In this document: positions 34,035-42,662 of the stretch, piece by piece
Numbering within the stretch: position 1 is the first letter of the stretch
Layout of the letters: every line of letters starts with the position of its first letter
Origin: CAYQVO01 sp964421085
Lineage (GTDB): Bacteria > Bdellovibrionota_C > UBA2361 > CAYQVO01
Length of the DNA: 42,662 bases
NCBI GenBank assembly: GCA_964421085.1
Contig: CAYQVO010000034.1
Coordinates: 1 to 42,662 of the forward strand
Reading direction: 5' to 3'
Position numbers and translations under genes: made by a program
The notes under the pieces: generated by a model
Database searches by the model: none
Seen by the model: the letters and a program-made list of their open reading frames with translations, nothing else
Told to the model about the DNA's origin: nothing

Positions 34035-34063
34035 TTGCAAATATTTATTCCCTCGTTTATTCT
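34035..34063 (+). promoter_or_regulatory. Candidate promoter upstream of rpsA
   Basis: TTGCAA (34035-34040) and TATTCT (34058-34063) are spaced by 17 bp in the 280-bp gap between cmk and rpsA. The implied leader of about 190 bases is long, which would suit autogenous control as known for rpsA in E. coli. The rest of the gap shows no reading frame or clear terminator. Confidence 0.3.
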
Positions 34064-34262
34064 TGCCACCGGCAGGGACAGCAGTTACGCTGTTTTGCCT
34101 TCCCGGCAGTCTGTGGAAGCGTATCAAGGGGCTCAAGGGAAATTTTAACACAGGGCATTCCAGCTTCCCGCAGGTGGAACGCCGTTGAATCACTTCGCGA
34201 AAATTGATTCGGCGCATGATTTCCGCGCCGTCATCCGCAAGTCATTATTTAAGAGAACATAA

Positions 34263-35972
34263 ATGGAGAATACAGGATCGCAGTCCGGCACCTTTGCCAG
34301 TGAGTTTGAGAGTTACGTGTCGCAGGCACTTGACACGATGAGACCCGGAAAAATCGTCTCAGGCACGGTGGTAGGCATGAATAAGGAAGTCGCAACGATA
34401 GACATTGGTTTCAAATCCGATGGCGTCGTTCCCATACAGCAGTTCGAGGATTCGGAAGGCAAGCTCACAGTGAAGCTTGGCGACAAGATCGACGTGTGCA
34501 TTCTTTCCCTCGAGAATGAGACAGGACAGGTGGTCCTCTCGAAGGAAAAAGCGGATCAGATGAAGGTGTGGCAGAGAGTGGAAGAGATCTTTGCCGGCAA
34601 CGGAACCATCGACGGTAAAATAGTTCAGAAGGTAAAGGGCGGTCTTCAGGTGGACATCGGAGTTCCGGCGTTCCTCCCCGGCTCCCAGATCGATATCCGT
34701 CCCCACCGTAATCTGGACAAATTCATTGAGCAGACTTTCACATTCAGGGTCCTCAAGATTACCCGTGACAAGGGGAATATCGTTCTTTCGCGCCGCGCAG
34801 TTCTTATGAGCGAGCGCGACGAACTCCGGACTGAAACACTCAAAGTGCTTCAGGAAGGCGTAGTCATGGAAGGCGTGGTCAAAAACGTCACCGATTACGG
34901 AGCATTCATTGATCTCGGCGGGATCGACGGGTTGCTCCACATCTCTGATGTGACGTGGGGACGAATTAATCATCCATCAGAGAGACTTACAGTTGGTGAA
35001 CGTGTTCCGGTCGTTGTCCTGAAGTACGACAAGGAAAAAGAGCGCGTGAGCCTCGGAATGAAGCAGCTTACGCAGGATCCATGGCTGAGTATTCATGAGC
35101 GCTTCGCCATCGGCGGCAGGGCTGCCGGGCGGGTTGTATCCGCGACAGATCAGGGCGTGCTCGTCGAACTTGAAACAGGCGTGGACGGCTTTATTTATCC
35201 CGTCGACCTCAGCTGGACAAAGAAGGTCCGCCATCCTTCCAAGATTGTGAGCGAAGGTTCGGCCATTGATACGGCTGTTCTTGCGATTGAAGAAGATCAG
35301 AGGAGGGTCCGGCTTGGACTCAAGCAGCTTCAGCCCAATCCATGGGTTGAGCTCGCAAATGTGCATCCGGTTGGTTCGAAGATTAAAGGGAAGGTGCGCT
35401 CGATCACTGACTTCGGCATATTTGTCGAAGTCGAAGACGGCATTGACGGTCTTGTCCATGTTTCCGACTTCTCATGGACTCGGAGGATTAAAGATCCCAA
35501 AGAGATCCAGGATATGTTCCAGAAAGGCCAGGAGGTCGAGGCCGTTATTCTTGACATCGATGTCGACAATGAGCGCCTCAGCCTCGGTATCAAACAGCTT
35601 TCGCAGGATCCCTGGGAGACCATTCCTCAGCGCTACCCGGTCGGTTCAAAAGTCAAGGGAACAGTCACTTCAATTACCGAATTCGGTCTTTTTGTCGAGA
35701 TTGAGAGCGGAATTGAGGGTCTGATTCACACATCCCAGACTGGTGTGGATAAGGATCAGGATCTGTCAGCGCTTCATCCTGTTGGTTCGAGCATCGAGTC
35801 GGAAGTCATCAATATCGACCGTGAGGAGCGCCGGATAAGCCTGAGCATCCGCGCCATCAAGCGCCGTGCCGAGAAGGAAGGCCAGATGGGCGAGTACATC
35901 GAGGAGTCGACTGGAGTTGTCACCTTTGGCGATCTCATCCGCGAAAAGCTGGATGGCGGAGACCGGAGTTAG
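34263..35972 (+). CDS. rpsA: Ribosomal protein bS1
   Basis: This 569-residue protein has six S1 RNA-binding domains at about 28-95, 113-178, 198-267, 283-354, 370-443 and 460-531. The last four are most alike (DYGAFIDLGGIDGLLHISD, DFGIFVEVEDGIDGLVHVSD and so on), the usual pattern of long bS1. It binds mRNA leaders on the 30S subunit and helps translation initiation. Its own start has a poor Shine-Dalgarno sequence (AAGAGAAC), also typical of rpsA genes. It is convergent with a response regulator gene. Confidence 0.95.
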   Translation: MENTGSQSGTFASEFESYVSQALDTMRPGKIVSGTVVGMNKEVATIDIGFKSDGVVPIQQFEDSEGKLTVKLGDKIDVCILSLENETGQVVLSKEKADQMKVWQRVEEIFAGNGTIDGKIVQKVKGGLQVDIGVPAFLPGSQIDIRPHRNLDKFIEQTFTFRVLKITRDKGNIVLSRRAVLMSERDELRTETLKVLQEGVVMEGVVKNVTDYGAFIDLGGIDGLLHISDVTWGRINHPSERLTVGERVPVVVLKYDKEKERVSLGMKQLTQDPWLSIHERFAIGGRAAGRVVSATDQGVLVELETGVDGFIYPVDLSWTKKVRHPSKIVSEGSAIDTAVLAIEEDQRRVRLGLKQLQPNPWVELANVHPVGSKIKGKVRSITDFGIFVEVEDGIDGLVHVSDFSWTRRIKDPKEIQDMFQKGQEVEAVILDIDVDNERLSLGIKQLSQDPWETIPQRYPVGSKVKGTVTSITEFGLFVEIESGIEGLIHTSQTGVDKDQDLSALHPVGSSIESEVINIDREERRISLSIRAIKRRAEKEGQMGEYIEESTGVVTFGDLIREKLDGGDRS

Positions 35973-35981
35973 GTGACACAT

Positions 35982-36034
35982 CGATAAGAAGGCGGTTCTT
36001 ACCGGGGACCGCGCGAAGGACCTCTTTCTTATCG
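35982..36034. terminator. Structured region between convergent rpsA and response regulator
   Basis: A 9-bp outer stem (CGATAAGAA at 35982-35990 with TTCTTATCG at 36026-36034) encloses an inner hairpin (GCGGT at 35992-35996 with ACCGC at 36008-36012). No long T-run follows, so terminator function is inferred from its place between two converging genes. Confidence 0.45.
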
Positions 36035-36055
36035 TGATCCGCAGCTGTTTCCGGA

Positions 36056-36454
36056 TTACCCCCGCCTTTCCAGCGAGATCTTCTCAAGCATATCTGCAAG
36101 CTGGTCAGGGGTAAAAGGTTTGTCGAGAAATCCGGAGGCCCCGAGTTGATTAGCCCTCTCGATCTCCTGAACCTGGGCGTGACCTGAAATCAGGACAAAA
36201 GGAACATCCGGAGCGAATTTCTTCACATGGGCAAGGAGCGAGATCCCGTCCATCTCGGGCATTCGAAGATCGCAGAGAACCACATCATAATCATGTTCGC
36301 TCTGCAGATGCTGGGCAGCGTCGAACGGGCTGGCGAAGTCTTTAACAGTGAACCCAAGAGCCTCGAGCAGCAGCTTGAGAGCGAAAAGAACGGATGGCTC
36401 ATCATCCACTATCAGGACTCTGCTGAACTCGTCATTTGCGCGAAGATGGGTCAT
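36056..36454 (-). CDS. Single-domain response regulator
   Basis: This 132-residue receiver domain has the acidic pair in VLIVDDEPSV, the phosphorylation site in VVLCDLRMPEMDG (Asp near residue 59), the Ser/Thr of VLISGHA and the conserved Lys in FLDKPFT near the end. There is no output domain, so it likely acts through protein contact, as in CheY- or Spo0F-like proteins or as a partner of a separate histidine kinase. ATG 36454 is chosen; GGAG is only two bases away, and a GTG at 36478 is an alternative. No kinase is adjacent. Confidence 0.9.
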   Translation of the reverse strand: MTHLRANDEFSRVLIVDDEPSVLFALKLLLEALGFTVKDFASPFDAAQHLQSEHDYDVVLCDLRMPEMDGISLLAHVKKFAPDVPFVLISGHAQVQEIERANQLGASGFLDKPFTPDQLADMLEKISLERRG

Positions 36455-36545
36455 AACTCCTTTTTTGTCGCGAACCACTCCATAATCGTCTGGAGTTGTT
36501 ATATAACATGGATTGAGCCGGCCTGCTATCAGGATTAGAGAATAG

Positions 36546-39257
36546 ATGGGAAGCGAAGAGCGTGCTGACGACAGAAAGACGGATCTCCCTCCGATGCTCC
36601 GTCATTACTGCAGCTTGAAGGAGAAGTATCCTGACTGCCTGCTGCTCTTCCAGGTCGGCGATTTTTACGAACTCTTTTTTGAAGATGCCGTAACTGTCTC
36701 ACGTGTGCTCAATCTCACCCTTACGAGCCGCGACCGGAAGAACCCCGACCCGATCCCAATGTGCGGCGTACCGCTCACAGTGGTTGACTCATACGCTGAA
36801 CGCCTCATTGATGCCGGCTACTCTGTCGCGATAGTTTCCCAGGCGGATGGCCCTGTAAAAAGCGGGGTCGCTGTGGATCGCTATCTCGAACGCATCATAA
36901 CTCCGGGCGTCCGTCTTCTTGCTTCCGCGAAACAGGGCTCGGCAGAAGACATAGTCGCGGCAGTCTTTCCCGTATCAGAAAACGCATTCTCGATTGCATC
37001 GAGCAACGTGCTCTCCGGAAATATCGAAGTGCTCGAAGATGTGGCGAGAGGAGATCTCACAGGCGAACTTCAACGCGTTTCAGCGGCAGAGATCGTTCTG
37101 CCTTCCATGTGGGGAACGAGAAAAGTGGACCGAAGGCTGCAGTGGGTGAAAGACATGGCGGAGCAGATTGGTGAAGCCAGGGTCAAGTACAGAGCTGAAG
37201 CAGCGCCAGGTTCGTCCATCGACACCAGTCTCTCTCAGATAGTGAACTATGGAAGTCTCAGCGCGGGTGCAAGGCATGCTGTCCGCCTTCTTGTTCAGTT
37301 CGTGGATGAAACAACTGTCGGACTCGGTGTCCGTTTCAAGGATGTTCGTCTGCGAATCTTCGACGATCTCGTGAATATCGACGCCACGACACGAGACAGT
37401 CTCGAACTTCTCCGCAACAGCAGAGACTTAAGCAAAACGCACAGCCTTTATGGGATTCTCGACAGGACAGTATATGCAGGAGGTTCGCGCCTCCTTCAAA
37501 GGTGGATAGCAGCACCGCTACGTAAGCCGGAGGCTGTGGAAGAGAGACTCTCTTCTGTGCGTCTCTTTGTCAGGCAGGCGGGGAAAAGGGCCGATTTTCG
37601 GGAAGTTCTGAGGTTTTTCCCGGATTTTGAGCGTATCGCGCCAAGAATCGAGCTTTCGGTTGTGACGCCCGGCGAACTTGCCTCCCTCCGTGATGCGTTC
37701 GCAGCACTTCCCCGGCTGAAGGATATACTCGGAAAGTGCGCGGCTTCGGGGAGCGACGGCAGCGGGCGGCAGATCAAGGCGCTGTGTGATGAGCTTGCTG
37801 TTCCCGGGGAGTTTGTGGAACTTGTGACTGAAGCTCTTGTGGAGCGGCCCGCGCCTTCTTTCAATGAAGGCGAGATCATCCGGGAAAGTTTCAGCGCGGA
37901 ACTGGATGGACTGAGGGGCCTGAGGAAGCATGGCAGGGAATGGATAAGTTCGCTCGAGCAGGGAGAGCGGGAAAAAACAGGGATCCAGTCGCTCAAGCTC
38001 CGGTTCAACCAGGCATTTGGATTCTTCATAGAGATAACAAAGGCCAACCTGCACAAAGTTCCGTCCCATTACATACGGAAACAGACGACAGTAAATGGAG
38101 AGCGGTTCACGACGGAAGCGCTTCGTGAGCGCGAGCAGGAGATTCTCAGCGCGGAGAGCAGAGAGATCCGTCTTCAGAAAGATCTGTTCAACGAACTTCG
38201 CAGGCAGGTGTGTCCATTTTCAGAGGCTGTCCGGAATACTGGCGCCGTGCTTTCCACGCTCGATGTTCTTGCCGCACTTGCGGAAGTGGCCGAGGCTGAA
38301 GGTTACATCGAGCCGGAAATACTGGACTCGTGTGAGCTCACAATACAGGAAGGGAGGCATCCTGTCCTTGCGAAGCTGCTCGGACCCGAATTTGTTGCCA
38401 ATTCGCTCGGACTGATCGAAAGCGAAGCCTCATGTGCCGTACTGACCGGGCCGAATATGGGCGGAAAATCGACGTTCCTGAGGCAGAACGCGCTTCTTGT
38501 CGTCATGGCGCAGATTGGCTCCTTTGTCCCGGCACGCCGGGCGCGCATTGGAGTCGTCGACCGCGTTTTTTCGCGTATCGGAGCGACCGATCATATGGTT
38601 GAAGGTGATTCGACCTTCATGGTGGAGATGCGCGAGGCAGCTGCAATAATAAAGAATGCTTCGGAGCGTTCGCTGGTCATTATCGATGAAATAGGGCGTG
38701 GCACCGCGACTGCTGACGGACTGGCTCTTGCGCAGTCCATTCTCGAATGGCTGGTCCTTCGCATAAAGTGCCGCACGCTTTTCGCGACACACTTCCACGA
38801 ACTTACGATTCTTGAAGAGCTCTATTCGGGCGTCAAGAACATTTCCGTGGGTTCGGTTGAAAAAGAGGGAAAGCTTATTTTCACGCACCACATCCGTGAC
38901 GGCGCCGCGAGCAAGTCGTACGGAATCGAGGTGGCCAGACTCGCTGGTCTTCCTGCGCCGGTTATAAGACGGGCAAAAGAAGTGCTCCGATCCCGCCAGA
39001 AATCTGAAGGCCAGTCTGAAAAGCCCGTGCAGCAGAGTCTCTTCGACGCGTCTCTTTACCTCGAAAGGGAAGAAGAAATGGAGCAGGTGTCTTCAGGACA
39101 GGACGTGAGTCCGCTGCAGGGGAGACTTTCCGTGCTCCTGGAACGGATTATCGAAGCCGATGTTTCGCGAATGACTCCGATCGAAGCCTTGAACTTTCTG
39201 GACGCAGTGCGGTCCGAACTCCTCGCAGGAGATGATGCAGATGAAATGGTTCAGTAG
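36546..39257 (+). CDS. mutS: DNA mismatch repair protein MutS
   Basis: This 903-residue protein is a full mismatch-repair MutS. The N-terminus has the mismatch-reading motif FYE at 40-42 (in QVGDFYELFF), the clamp and lever regions follow, and the ATPase has GPNMGGKST at 635-643 and LVIIDEIGRGT at 710-720, then FATHFHEL. A beta-clamp binding motif QQSLFD is seen near residue 835. It recognises mispairs and recruits MutL. It is divergent from the response regulator; a 10-bp palindrome GTTATATAAC (36498-36507) lies between them. Its 3' end overlaps the region of the amidase start. Confidence 0.97.
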   Translation: MGSEERADDRKTDLPPMLRHYCSLKEKYPDCLLLFQVGDFYELFFEDAVTVSRVLNLTLTSRDRKNPDPIPMCGVPLTVVDSYAERLIDAGYSVAIVSQADGPVKSGVAVDRYLERIITPGVRLLASAKQGSAEDIVAAVFPVSENAFSIASSNVLSGNIEVLEDVARGDLTGELQRVSAAEIVLPSMWGTRKVDRRLQWVKDMAEQIGEARVKYRAEAAPGSSIDTSLSQIVNYGSLSAGARHAVRLLVQFVDETTVGLGVRFKDVRLRIFDDLVNIDATTRDSLELLRNSRDLSKTHSLYGILDRTVYAGGSRLLQRWIAAPLRKPEAVEERLSSVRLFVRQAGKRADFREVLRFFPDFERIAPRIELSVVTPGELASLRDAFAALPRLKDILGKCAASGSDGSGRQIKALCDELAVPGEFVELVTEALVERPAPSFNEGEIIRESFSAELDGLRGLRKHGREWISSLEQGEREKTGIQSLKLRFNQAFGFFIEITKANLHKVPSHYIRKQTTVNGERFTTEALREREQEILSAESREIRLQKDLFNELRRQVCPFSEAVRNTGAVLSTLDVLAALAEVAEAEGYIEPEILDSCELTIQEGRHPVLAKLLGPEFVANSLGLIESEASCAVLTGPNMGGKSTFLRQNALLVVMAQIGSFVPARRARIGVVDRVFSRIGATDHMVEGDSTFMVEMREAAAIIKNASERSLVIIDEIGRGTATADGLALAQSILEWLVLRIKCRTLFATHFHELTILEELYSGVKNISVGSVEKEGKLIFTHHIRDGAASKSYGIEVARLAGLPAPVIRRAKEVLRSRQKSEGQSEKPVQQSLFDASLYLEREEEMEQVSSGQDVSPLQGRLSVLLERIIEADVSRMTPIEALNFLDAVRSELLAGDDADEMVQ

Positions 39258-40437
39258 GATTTCAGCCCTGTTTCTCGCACTTTTTCTCCTGTCGGGAGCC
39301 GGGCCCAGGCAGGATTTCGAAGAACTCAAGCGGCACTATCTTTCTCTGAGAAATTCGGATCCGGCTGTTTCCCGCGACGATGCATGGCGGGAGGCTGGAA
39401 ATGCTCTTGAAGAATTTGCGGGTGAGAATAAAGACGCCTCACTCGCTCCGCCTGCGCTTCTTTATGCATCCATTGTCTTTTCAACGCTTGGAGAAAAGCA
39501 CCAGGACAGCACGGCGAAGGAACATGCAGTGAAGCTGCTCGAAGAACTCGTCAATGAGTATCAGCAGAGCGATCTGGCAGACGATGCTCTTATAATGCTC
39601 GGTGATGCTGCCTCCGGAAAAGGGGATGCGGATAAGGCGGGAGAATATTACCGGCGGGTACTGTCGGAATACCCCCAGGGGGATATGGCAGGGGTCGCGG
39701 ATCAGCGCACCAGAGGGGGGACAAATCCTCTGCTGTACGTCGATCAATATGTTCCTTCCGGGAAAGCAAGAGTCGCGATTGATGCCGGGCATGGAGGCGA
39801 AGACCGGGGTGCAGTTGGCCAGGGGAATCTGTTTGAGAAAGATGTCTCTTTCAGCCTGGCTCTCGAGATTCAGACAGAACTCGAGGCGATGGGGTACGAA
39901 GTCATTCTCACGCGCGAAGATGACGGGTTTACTTCGCTCGCGGAGAGAATGGCTTATGCCAATGAAGAAAATGCCGATGTTTTCGTGAGCCTTCATTCAA
40001 ATGCGTCCCCTTCGCACAAACTCTCCGGCGTGCAGACCTATGTTCTTGACGCACCCACCGATGAGGCCGCAGAAAAGCTGGCGGCAAGAGAGAACGCCGC
40101 GGCCGGCGGAGGACGTCCGGGGGATCTGCAGCGAATTCTGAGCGAATTGATTCAGAAGGGGAAAAAGGAGGAGTCGGAGAAGCTGGCTGTTTCGGTGCAC
40201 AGGCAGCTTCTTTCGGCAATCAGGGCGGGAAGGCATCCGCTCCCCGATCTCGGTGTGGAAAAAGGCCCTTTTTACGTGCTCGTAGGAGCTCACATGCCGT
40301 GTGTGCTGATGGAGATCGGATTTATAGACAACGAGCGCGACGCTGCTCTTCTTGCCGACCCGGGGTTTCGTTCTGACGCGGCCCGGGGTGTATCGAAGGG
40401 AATTGACTTGTATCTTTCGGGGAGCAGGAGGGAATGA
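39241..40437 (+). CDS. N-acetylmuramoyl-L-alanine amidase (Amidase_3)
   Basis: This 398-residue exported enzyme cuts the bond between muramic acid and the stem peptide, as in AmiA/AmiC cell-separation amidases. A signal peptide (MKWFSR then a Leu-rich core to about residue 20) precedes a helical TPR-like region (about 25-155) and the amidase domain with zinc ligands in AIDAGHGGED, LFEKDVSF, VSLHSNAS and catalytic Glu in LMEIGFIDN. AGGAG at 39227-39231 places the start at ATG 39241; ATGs at 39232 and 39235 are too close to it. The start lies inside the end of mutS, giving coupled translation. Confidence 0.93.
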   Translation: MKWFSRISALFLALFLLSGAGPRQDFEELKRHYLSLRNSDPAVSRDDAWREAGNALEEFAGENKDASLAPPALLYASIVFSTLGEKHQDSTAKEHAVKLLEELVNEYQQSDLADDALIMLGDAASGKGDADKAGEYYRRVLSEYPQGDMAGVADQRTRGGTNPLLYVDQYVPSGKARVAIDAGHGGEDRGAVGQGNLFEKDVSFSLALEIQTELEAMGYEVILTREDDGFTSLAERMAYANEENADVFVSLHSNASPSHKLSGVQTYVLDAPTDEAAEKLAARENAAAGGGRPGDLQRILSELIQKGKKEESEKLAVSVHRQLLSAIRAGRHPLPDLGVEKGPFYVLVGAHMPCVLMEIGFIDNERDAALLADPGFRSDAARGVSKGIDLYLSGSRRE

Positions 40438-41384
40438 TACTTCCAGGCGCTCTCCACATGGATTTCTTTCGAATGCTCCATGAAGCAGCTGCATCTTCAT
40501 CTGTTGATCTTTACGTTGTCGGAGGTTTCGTGCGCGACCTTGCTGCGGGGGGAATCGCCGCGGCCCCCGACATAGACCTTGTCGTGGAGAAAGGGGCGGA
40601 ACAGGTCGCGGCTGCAGTCGCGTCGGTATCGGAGGGGGTGCTGAGGAAGTTTCCTGCTTTTATGACATACAAAGTCGAGAACCCGCGGCGATATCCGTTT
40701 ATCGGAGAGATCGATTTTGCAACCGCAAGAACTGAAGTGTATGCGCGGCCCGGTGCTCTGCCGGAAGTCGCGCCGGCGTCGATCGAGAACGATCTCAGGA
40801 GACGAGACTTCACCGTGAACGCAATGGCGATGCGGGTGGATGACCTCGAAGAACTGACGGAAGAGAATCTTCATTCGAAGATATATGATTATTTTTCGGG
40901 ATATGATGATCTGAAGAGGCGGCTTATACGGGTCATTCATGACAGGAGCTTTCTCGACGATCCCACAAGACTGTTCCGTGCATGCCGTTACGCAGCGCGA
41001 ATCAAAGGTGAAATCGAAGAGCATACACGGATTCTTGCAGATGAGGCCGTAATGGGTGGAGCAGTCGGCACAGTGTCGTGGTTCAGGATTCTGATGGAAC
41101 TGCGAAAGGGCCTGTCAGAGGAGAATTCACACGAGGTGTTCTTAAAGTTCAATGACGCCCGGCTTCTTGACAACCTTCCTTTTGTCGCGCCTCAGAGGGC
41201 CGAAAACCTGGCGAAAGCTCTCCTGGAAGTTCCTGTGACGGCAACTGGTGGAGATTCATATTTGACAATGCTTCGAGTAATCGCTTCTTTCTGCGATTCT
41301 GAACGGAGAGAAATGTTCTTCAGGGCGGCGAATCTCAGCAGACAGACTCGGGACGATATTCTGCGGGACTTAAGTGGCAGATAG
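40434..41384 (+). CDS. CCA-adding enzyme / poly(A) polymerase-type nucleotidyltransferase
   Basis: This 316-residue enzyme has the class II nucleotidyltransferase signature: VVGGFVRDL near 28-36 with the metal-binding DIDLVVE near 46-52, RRRDFTVNAMAM near 122-133 (template region), and DDPTRLFRACRYAARI near 175-190. No HD phosphohydrolase domain is present, so it is shorter than E. coli Cca. It would add or repair the CCA end of tRNAs, needed here since the tRNA-Gly gene lacks encoded CCA; poly(A) polymerase or an A- or CC-specific enzyme is possible. ATG overlaps the amidase stop by four bases (ATGA). Confidence 0.88.
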   Translation: MILPGALHMDFFRMLHEAAASSSVDLYVVGGFVRDLAAGGIAAAPDIDLVVEKGAEQVAAAVASVSEGVLRKFPAFMTYKVENPRRYPFIGEIDFATARTEVYARPGALPEVAPASIENDLRRRDFTVNAMAMRVDDLEELTEENLHSKIYDYFSGYDDLKRRLIRVIHDRSFLDDPTRLFRACRYAARIKGEIEEHTRILADEAVMGGAVGTVSWFRILMELRKGLSEENSHEVFLKFNDARLLDNLPFVAPQRAENLAKALLEVPVTATGGDSYLTMLRVIASFCDSERREMFFRAANLSRQTRDDILRDLSGR

Positions 41385-42618
41385 AGAAGGGGTGCTTAAT
41401 TCATATCTTGAAGACCGGGCGCGAGCTCTGTGGCCGGAAGCCGTGAGCATATGCCGTTTCAGGCCGATGCTGGAAGAAGATACGGGGACAGGAATATTTT
41501 CAACTGATTTTTGCGTGGATCTCTCTGCTGAACTGAACAAGGCTCCGTCGGTTATTGCGGTCGAAGTGCTTTCGAAGGGAACACCGTCTCTTGAAGGCCT
41601 TTCCCTGGGAGTGTCAGGTGATTTCATCCATGTGGACGTCGCGCCTGAATGGTTCCATAACGGGCGGCTGAGAGAGCTTGTCAGGATCGAAGTCCCCGGT
41701 CCTTCCGCCATAGTTGTTCCCCGATATGTGCAGACTGCGGCGCTTCCCGCATATCTCAGGACCATGTCGCTTGGGTGGGAGCAGTTTGTAATACTGCAGT
41801 CGCAGAAGGTGGAGTCGCGGCTCTACGCAGGAGATCGGAAGTTCGATTCTATTGGAGGCTTTTCCGGGTATGGAGATGCAATCGGCCGGCTGAAGAAAGG
41901 GGAGGCAGCGGAGCCTGAAACGGCATGTGAGTCGATGGCCTGGGCGCTCAGCGAAGCGGAGGATATGAAGGCTTTCGTATGGCTTTCAAGTGATGCTCTC
42001 CCGAAGCCGGTTTTTCAGAGGTTTTTCCACGAAAATATACACCGGAGGCCCTCTCATGTTCTCCGCTGCCCCGATGCAAACTGGAACATGAGCCGGGAGG
42101 CGATGAGAATCCCTGCGTACATCGATAACGCAGTGAGAGAGCAGCTTTTTTCTTTTCTAATGTACCTGACGGGTGAAATTCCGGCGACTGATCTTGATCT
42201 CCATGTCCCCGCTCTCAGGGAGAAGGACAACATCGTGTGGTTTCTCTCCTCGCTGCTGAGCAGGTTGGAGAGGATTGGAGGAGACGCTTCTGCCGGCGAT
42301 GCGTGCGGAGCCTGCAGCGGGGGGCCTCCATCTGTTCTTCCGAGACTGCGGCGGCTGACAGCTCTTTATCCATTTTTTCTGTCGAGGGCTGCAGCGCATG
42401 GCGAGGTCGAGAGACTTAATAAGGTGATTCGAAGAGCCGCTCAGCTTGTGAATATTGCCCTCAATGACGCTGTTGTCCGCGAGGGCCTCCGCGGGAAGGT
42501 GGAGCATGCCGGGCTGGACGTCATCGAGGAAGCTGCCGCGATATTTTCGGTGATTTCCGCCTGGCCCGCATGCCAGGACTATCGGCAGGATTGGCGATCG
42601 GATGCTGTGGGATCATAA
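41374..42618 (+). CDS. Arginyl-tRNA-synthetase-like protein lacking recognisable catalytic signatures
   Basis: This protein of up to 414 residues looks like a degenerate ArgRS. Residues 1-105 resemble the ArgRS N-terminal domain (PSVIAVEVLSKG, then GDFIHVDVAPEW in place of the GPGFINF-type strand). Residues about 265-300 (ATDLDLHVPALREKDNIVW and following) parallel the segment that precedes the ArgRS anticodon domain (DLDFDLDLA...ENPVYYVQYAH). Residues about 320-395 resemble a DALR anticodon-binding domain. The middle is only about 165 residues and I see neither HIGH nor KMSKS. A CGAC motif is at 311-314. The start is GTG 41374, overlapping the previous gene; GTG 41392 is an alternative. It may bind tRNA with its CCA-enzyme neighbour, an inference. 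Confidence 0.65.
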   Translation: MADREGVLNSYLEDRARALWPEAVSICRFRPMLEEDTGTGIFSTDFCVDLSAELNKAPSVIAVEVLSKGTPSLEGLSLGVSGDFIHVDVAPEWFHNGRLRELVRIEVPGPSAIVVPRYVQTAALPAYLRTMSLGWEQFVILQSQKVESRLYAGDRKFDSIGGFSGYGDAIGRLKKGEAAEPETACESMAWALSEAEDMKAFVWLSSDALPKPVFQRFFHENIHRRPSHVLRCPDANWNMSREAMRIPAYIDNAVREQLFSFLMYLTGEIPATDLDLHVPALREKDNIVWFLSSLLSRLERIGGDASAGDACGACSGGPPSVLPRLRRLTALYPFFLSRAAAHGEVERLNKVIRRAAQLVNIALNDAVVREGLRGKVEHAGLDVIEEAAAIFSVISAWPACQDYRQDWRSDAVGS

Positions 42619-42662
42619 AGAGAACCGGGCTGTTGAACCACGCCATTATGCAGCGCCTGTTC

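Noticed and set aside
1..42662. CRISPR arrays, insertion sequences, prophage or attachment sites
   Set aside because: No spaced short repeats beyond the two-copy 48-bp repeat, no transposase, integrase or phage structural genes were seen.

Overview
The window is a bacterial chromosome segment, probably a metagenome scaffold: it holds two 10-N gaps (16400-16409 and 23492-23501), each breaking a gene that otherwise reads well. The gene content suggests a diderm, flagellated heterotroph. Evidence for this is the lipoproteins with lipoboxes, a Wzm/Wzt polysaccharide exporter, a periplasmic amidase, a flagellin, and an acyl-CoA dehydrogenase linked to electron-transfer flavoprotein and a quinone oxidoreductase. 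I cannot assign a phylum from sequence alone. The divergence of several families points to a poorly sampled lineage.

Layout. 1-106: a 48-bp tandem repeat. 573-645: tRNA-Gly(CCC). 943-4087 (minus): a membrane-anchored MutS-type ATPase, an orphan protein and a Trm112-like protein. 4272-6138 (plus): a glucuronokinase-like GHMP kinase followed by a GalU-type uridylyltransferase, a likely two-step route from a free sugar to a UDP-sugar. 6171-7516 (minus): mgtC-like and panC. 7724-13867 (plus): an acyl-CoA dehydrogenase / ETF-quinone oxidoreductase / EtfB / EtfA module with several non-canonical features, closed by a strong terminator. 13949-21230 (minus): flagellin, a lipoprotein, a PF09936-type methyltransferase, trmD, rpsP, ffh, a flagellin-related protein, an M48 lipoprotein protease and a small lipoprotein. 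This resembles the usual ffh-rpsP-trmD translation cluster but lacks rimM, the KH-domain gene and rplS.

21325-31816 (plus, with one minus gene inside): hpt, then a surface-glycan locus of wzt, wzm, two GT4 glycosyltransferases, a GT39/GT83-type membrane glycosyltransferase with a discoidin-like tail, and a UPF0104 flippase-like protein. From wzm to the flippase-like gene, each start overlaps the previous stop. An HtpX-like protease with a C-terminal TerB-like region sits between wzt and wzm on the other strand. 31938-42618: pdxS, a Cys-rich protein (minus), cmk, rpsA, a response regulator (minus), then mutS, N-acetylmuramoyl-L-alanine amidase, a CCA/poly(A) polymerase-type nucleotidyltransferase and an arginyl-tRNA-synthetase-like protein lacking recognisable catalytic signatures, these last four overlapping.

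The most unusual items are the fatty-acid/ETF module (an eight-cysteine ferredoxin tail on the quinone oxidoreductase and an EtfA with a rewritten C-terminal FAD region), the ArgRS-like paralog, the membrane MutS-like ATPase, the flagellin-like protein next to ffh, and the glucuronokinase/uridylyltransferase pair.
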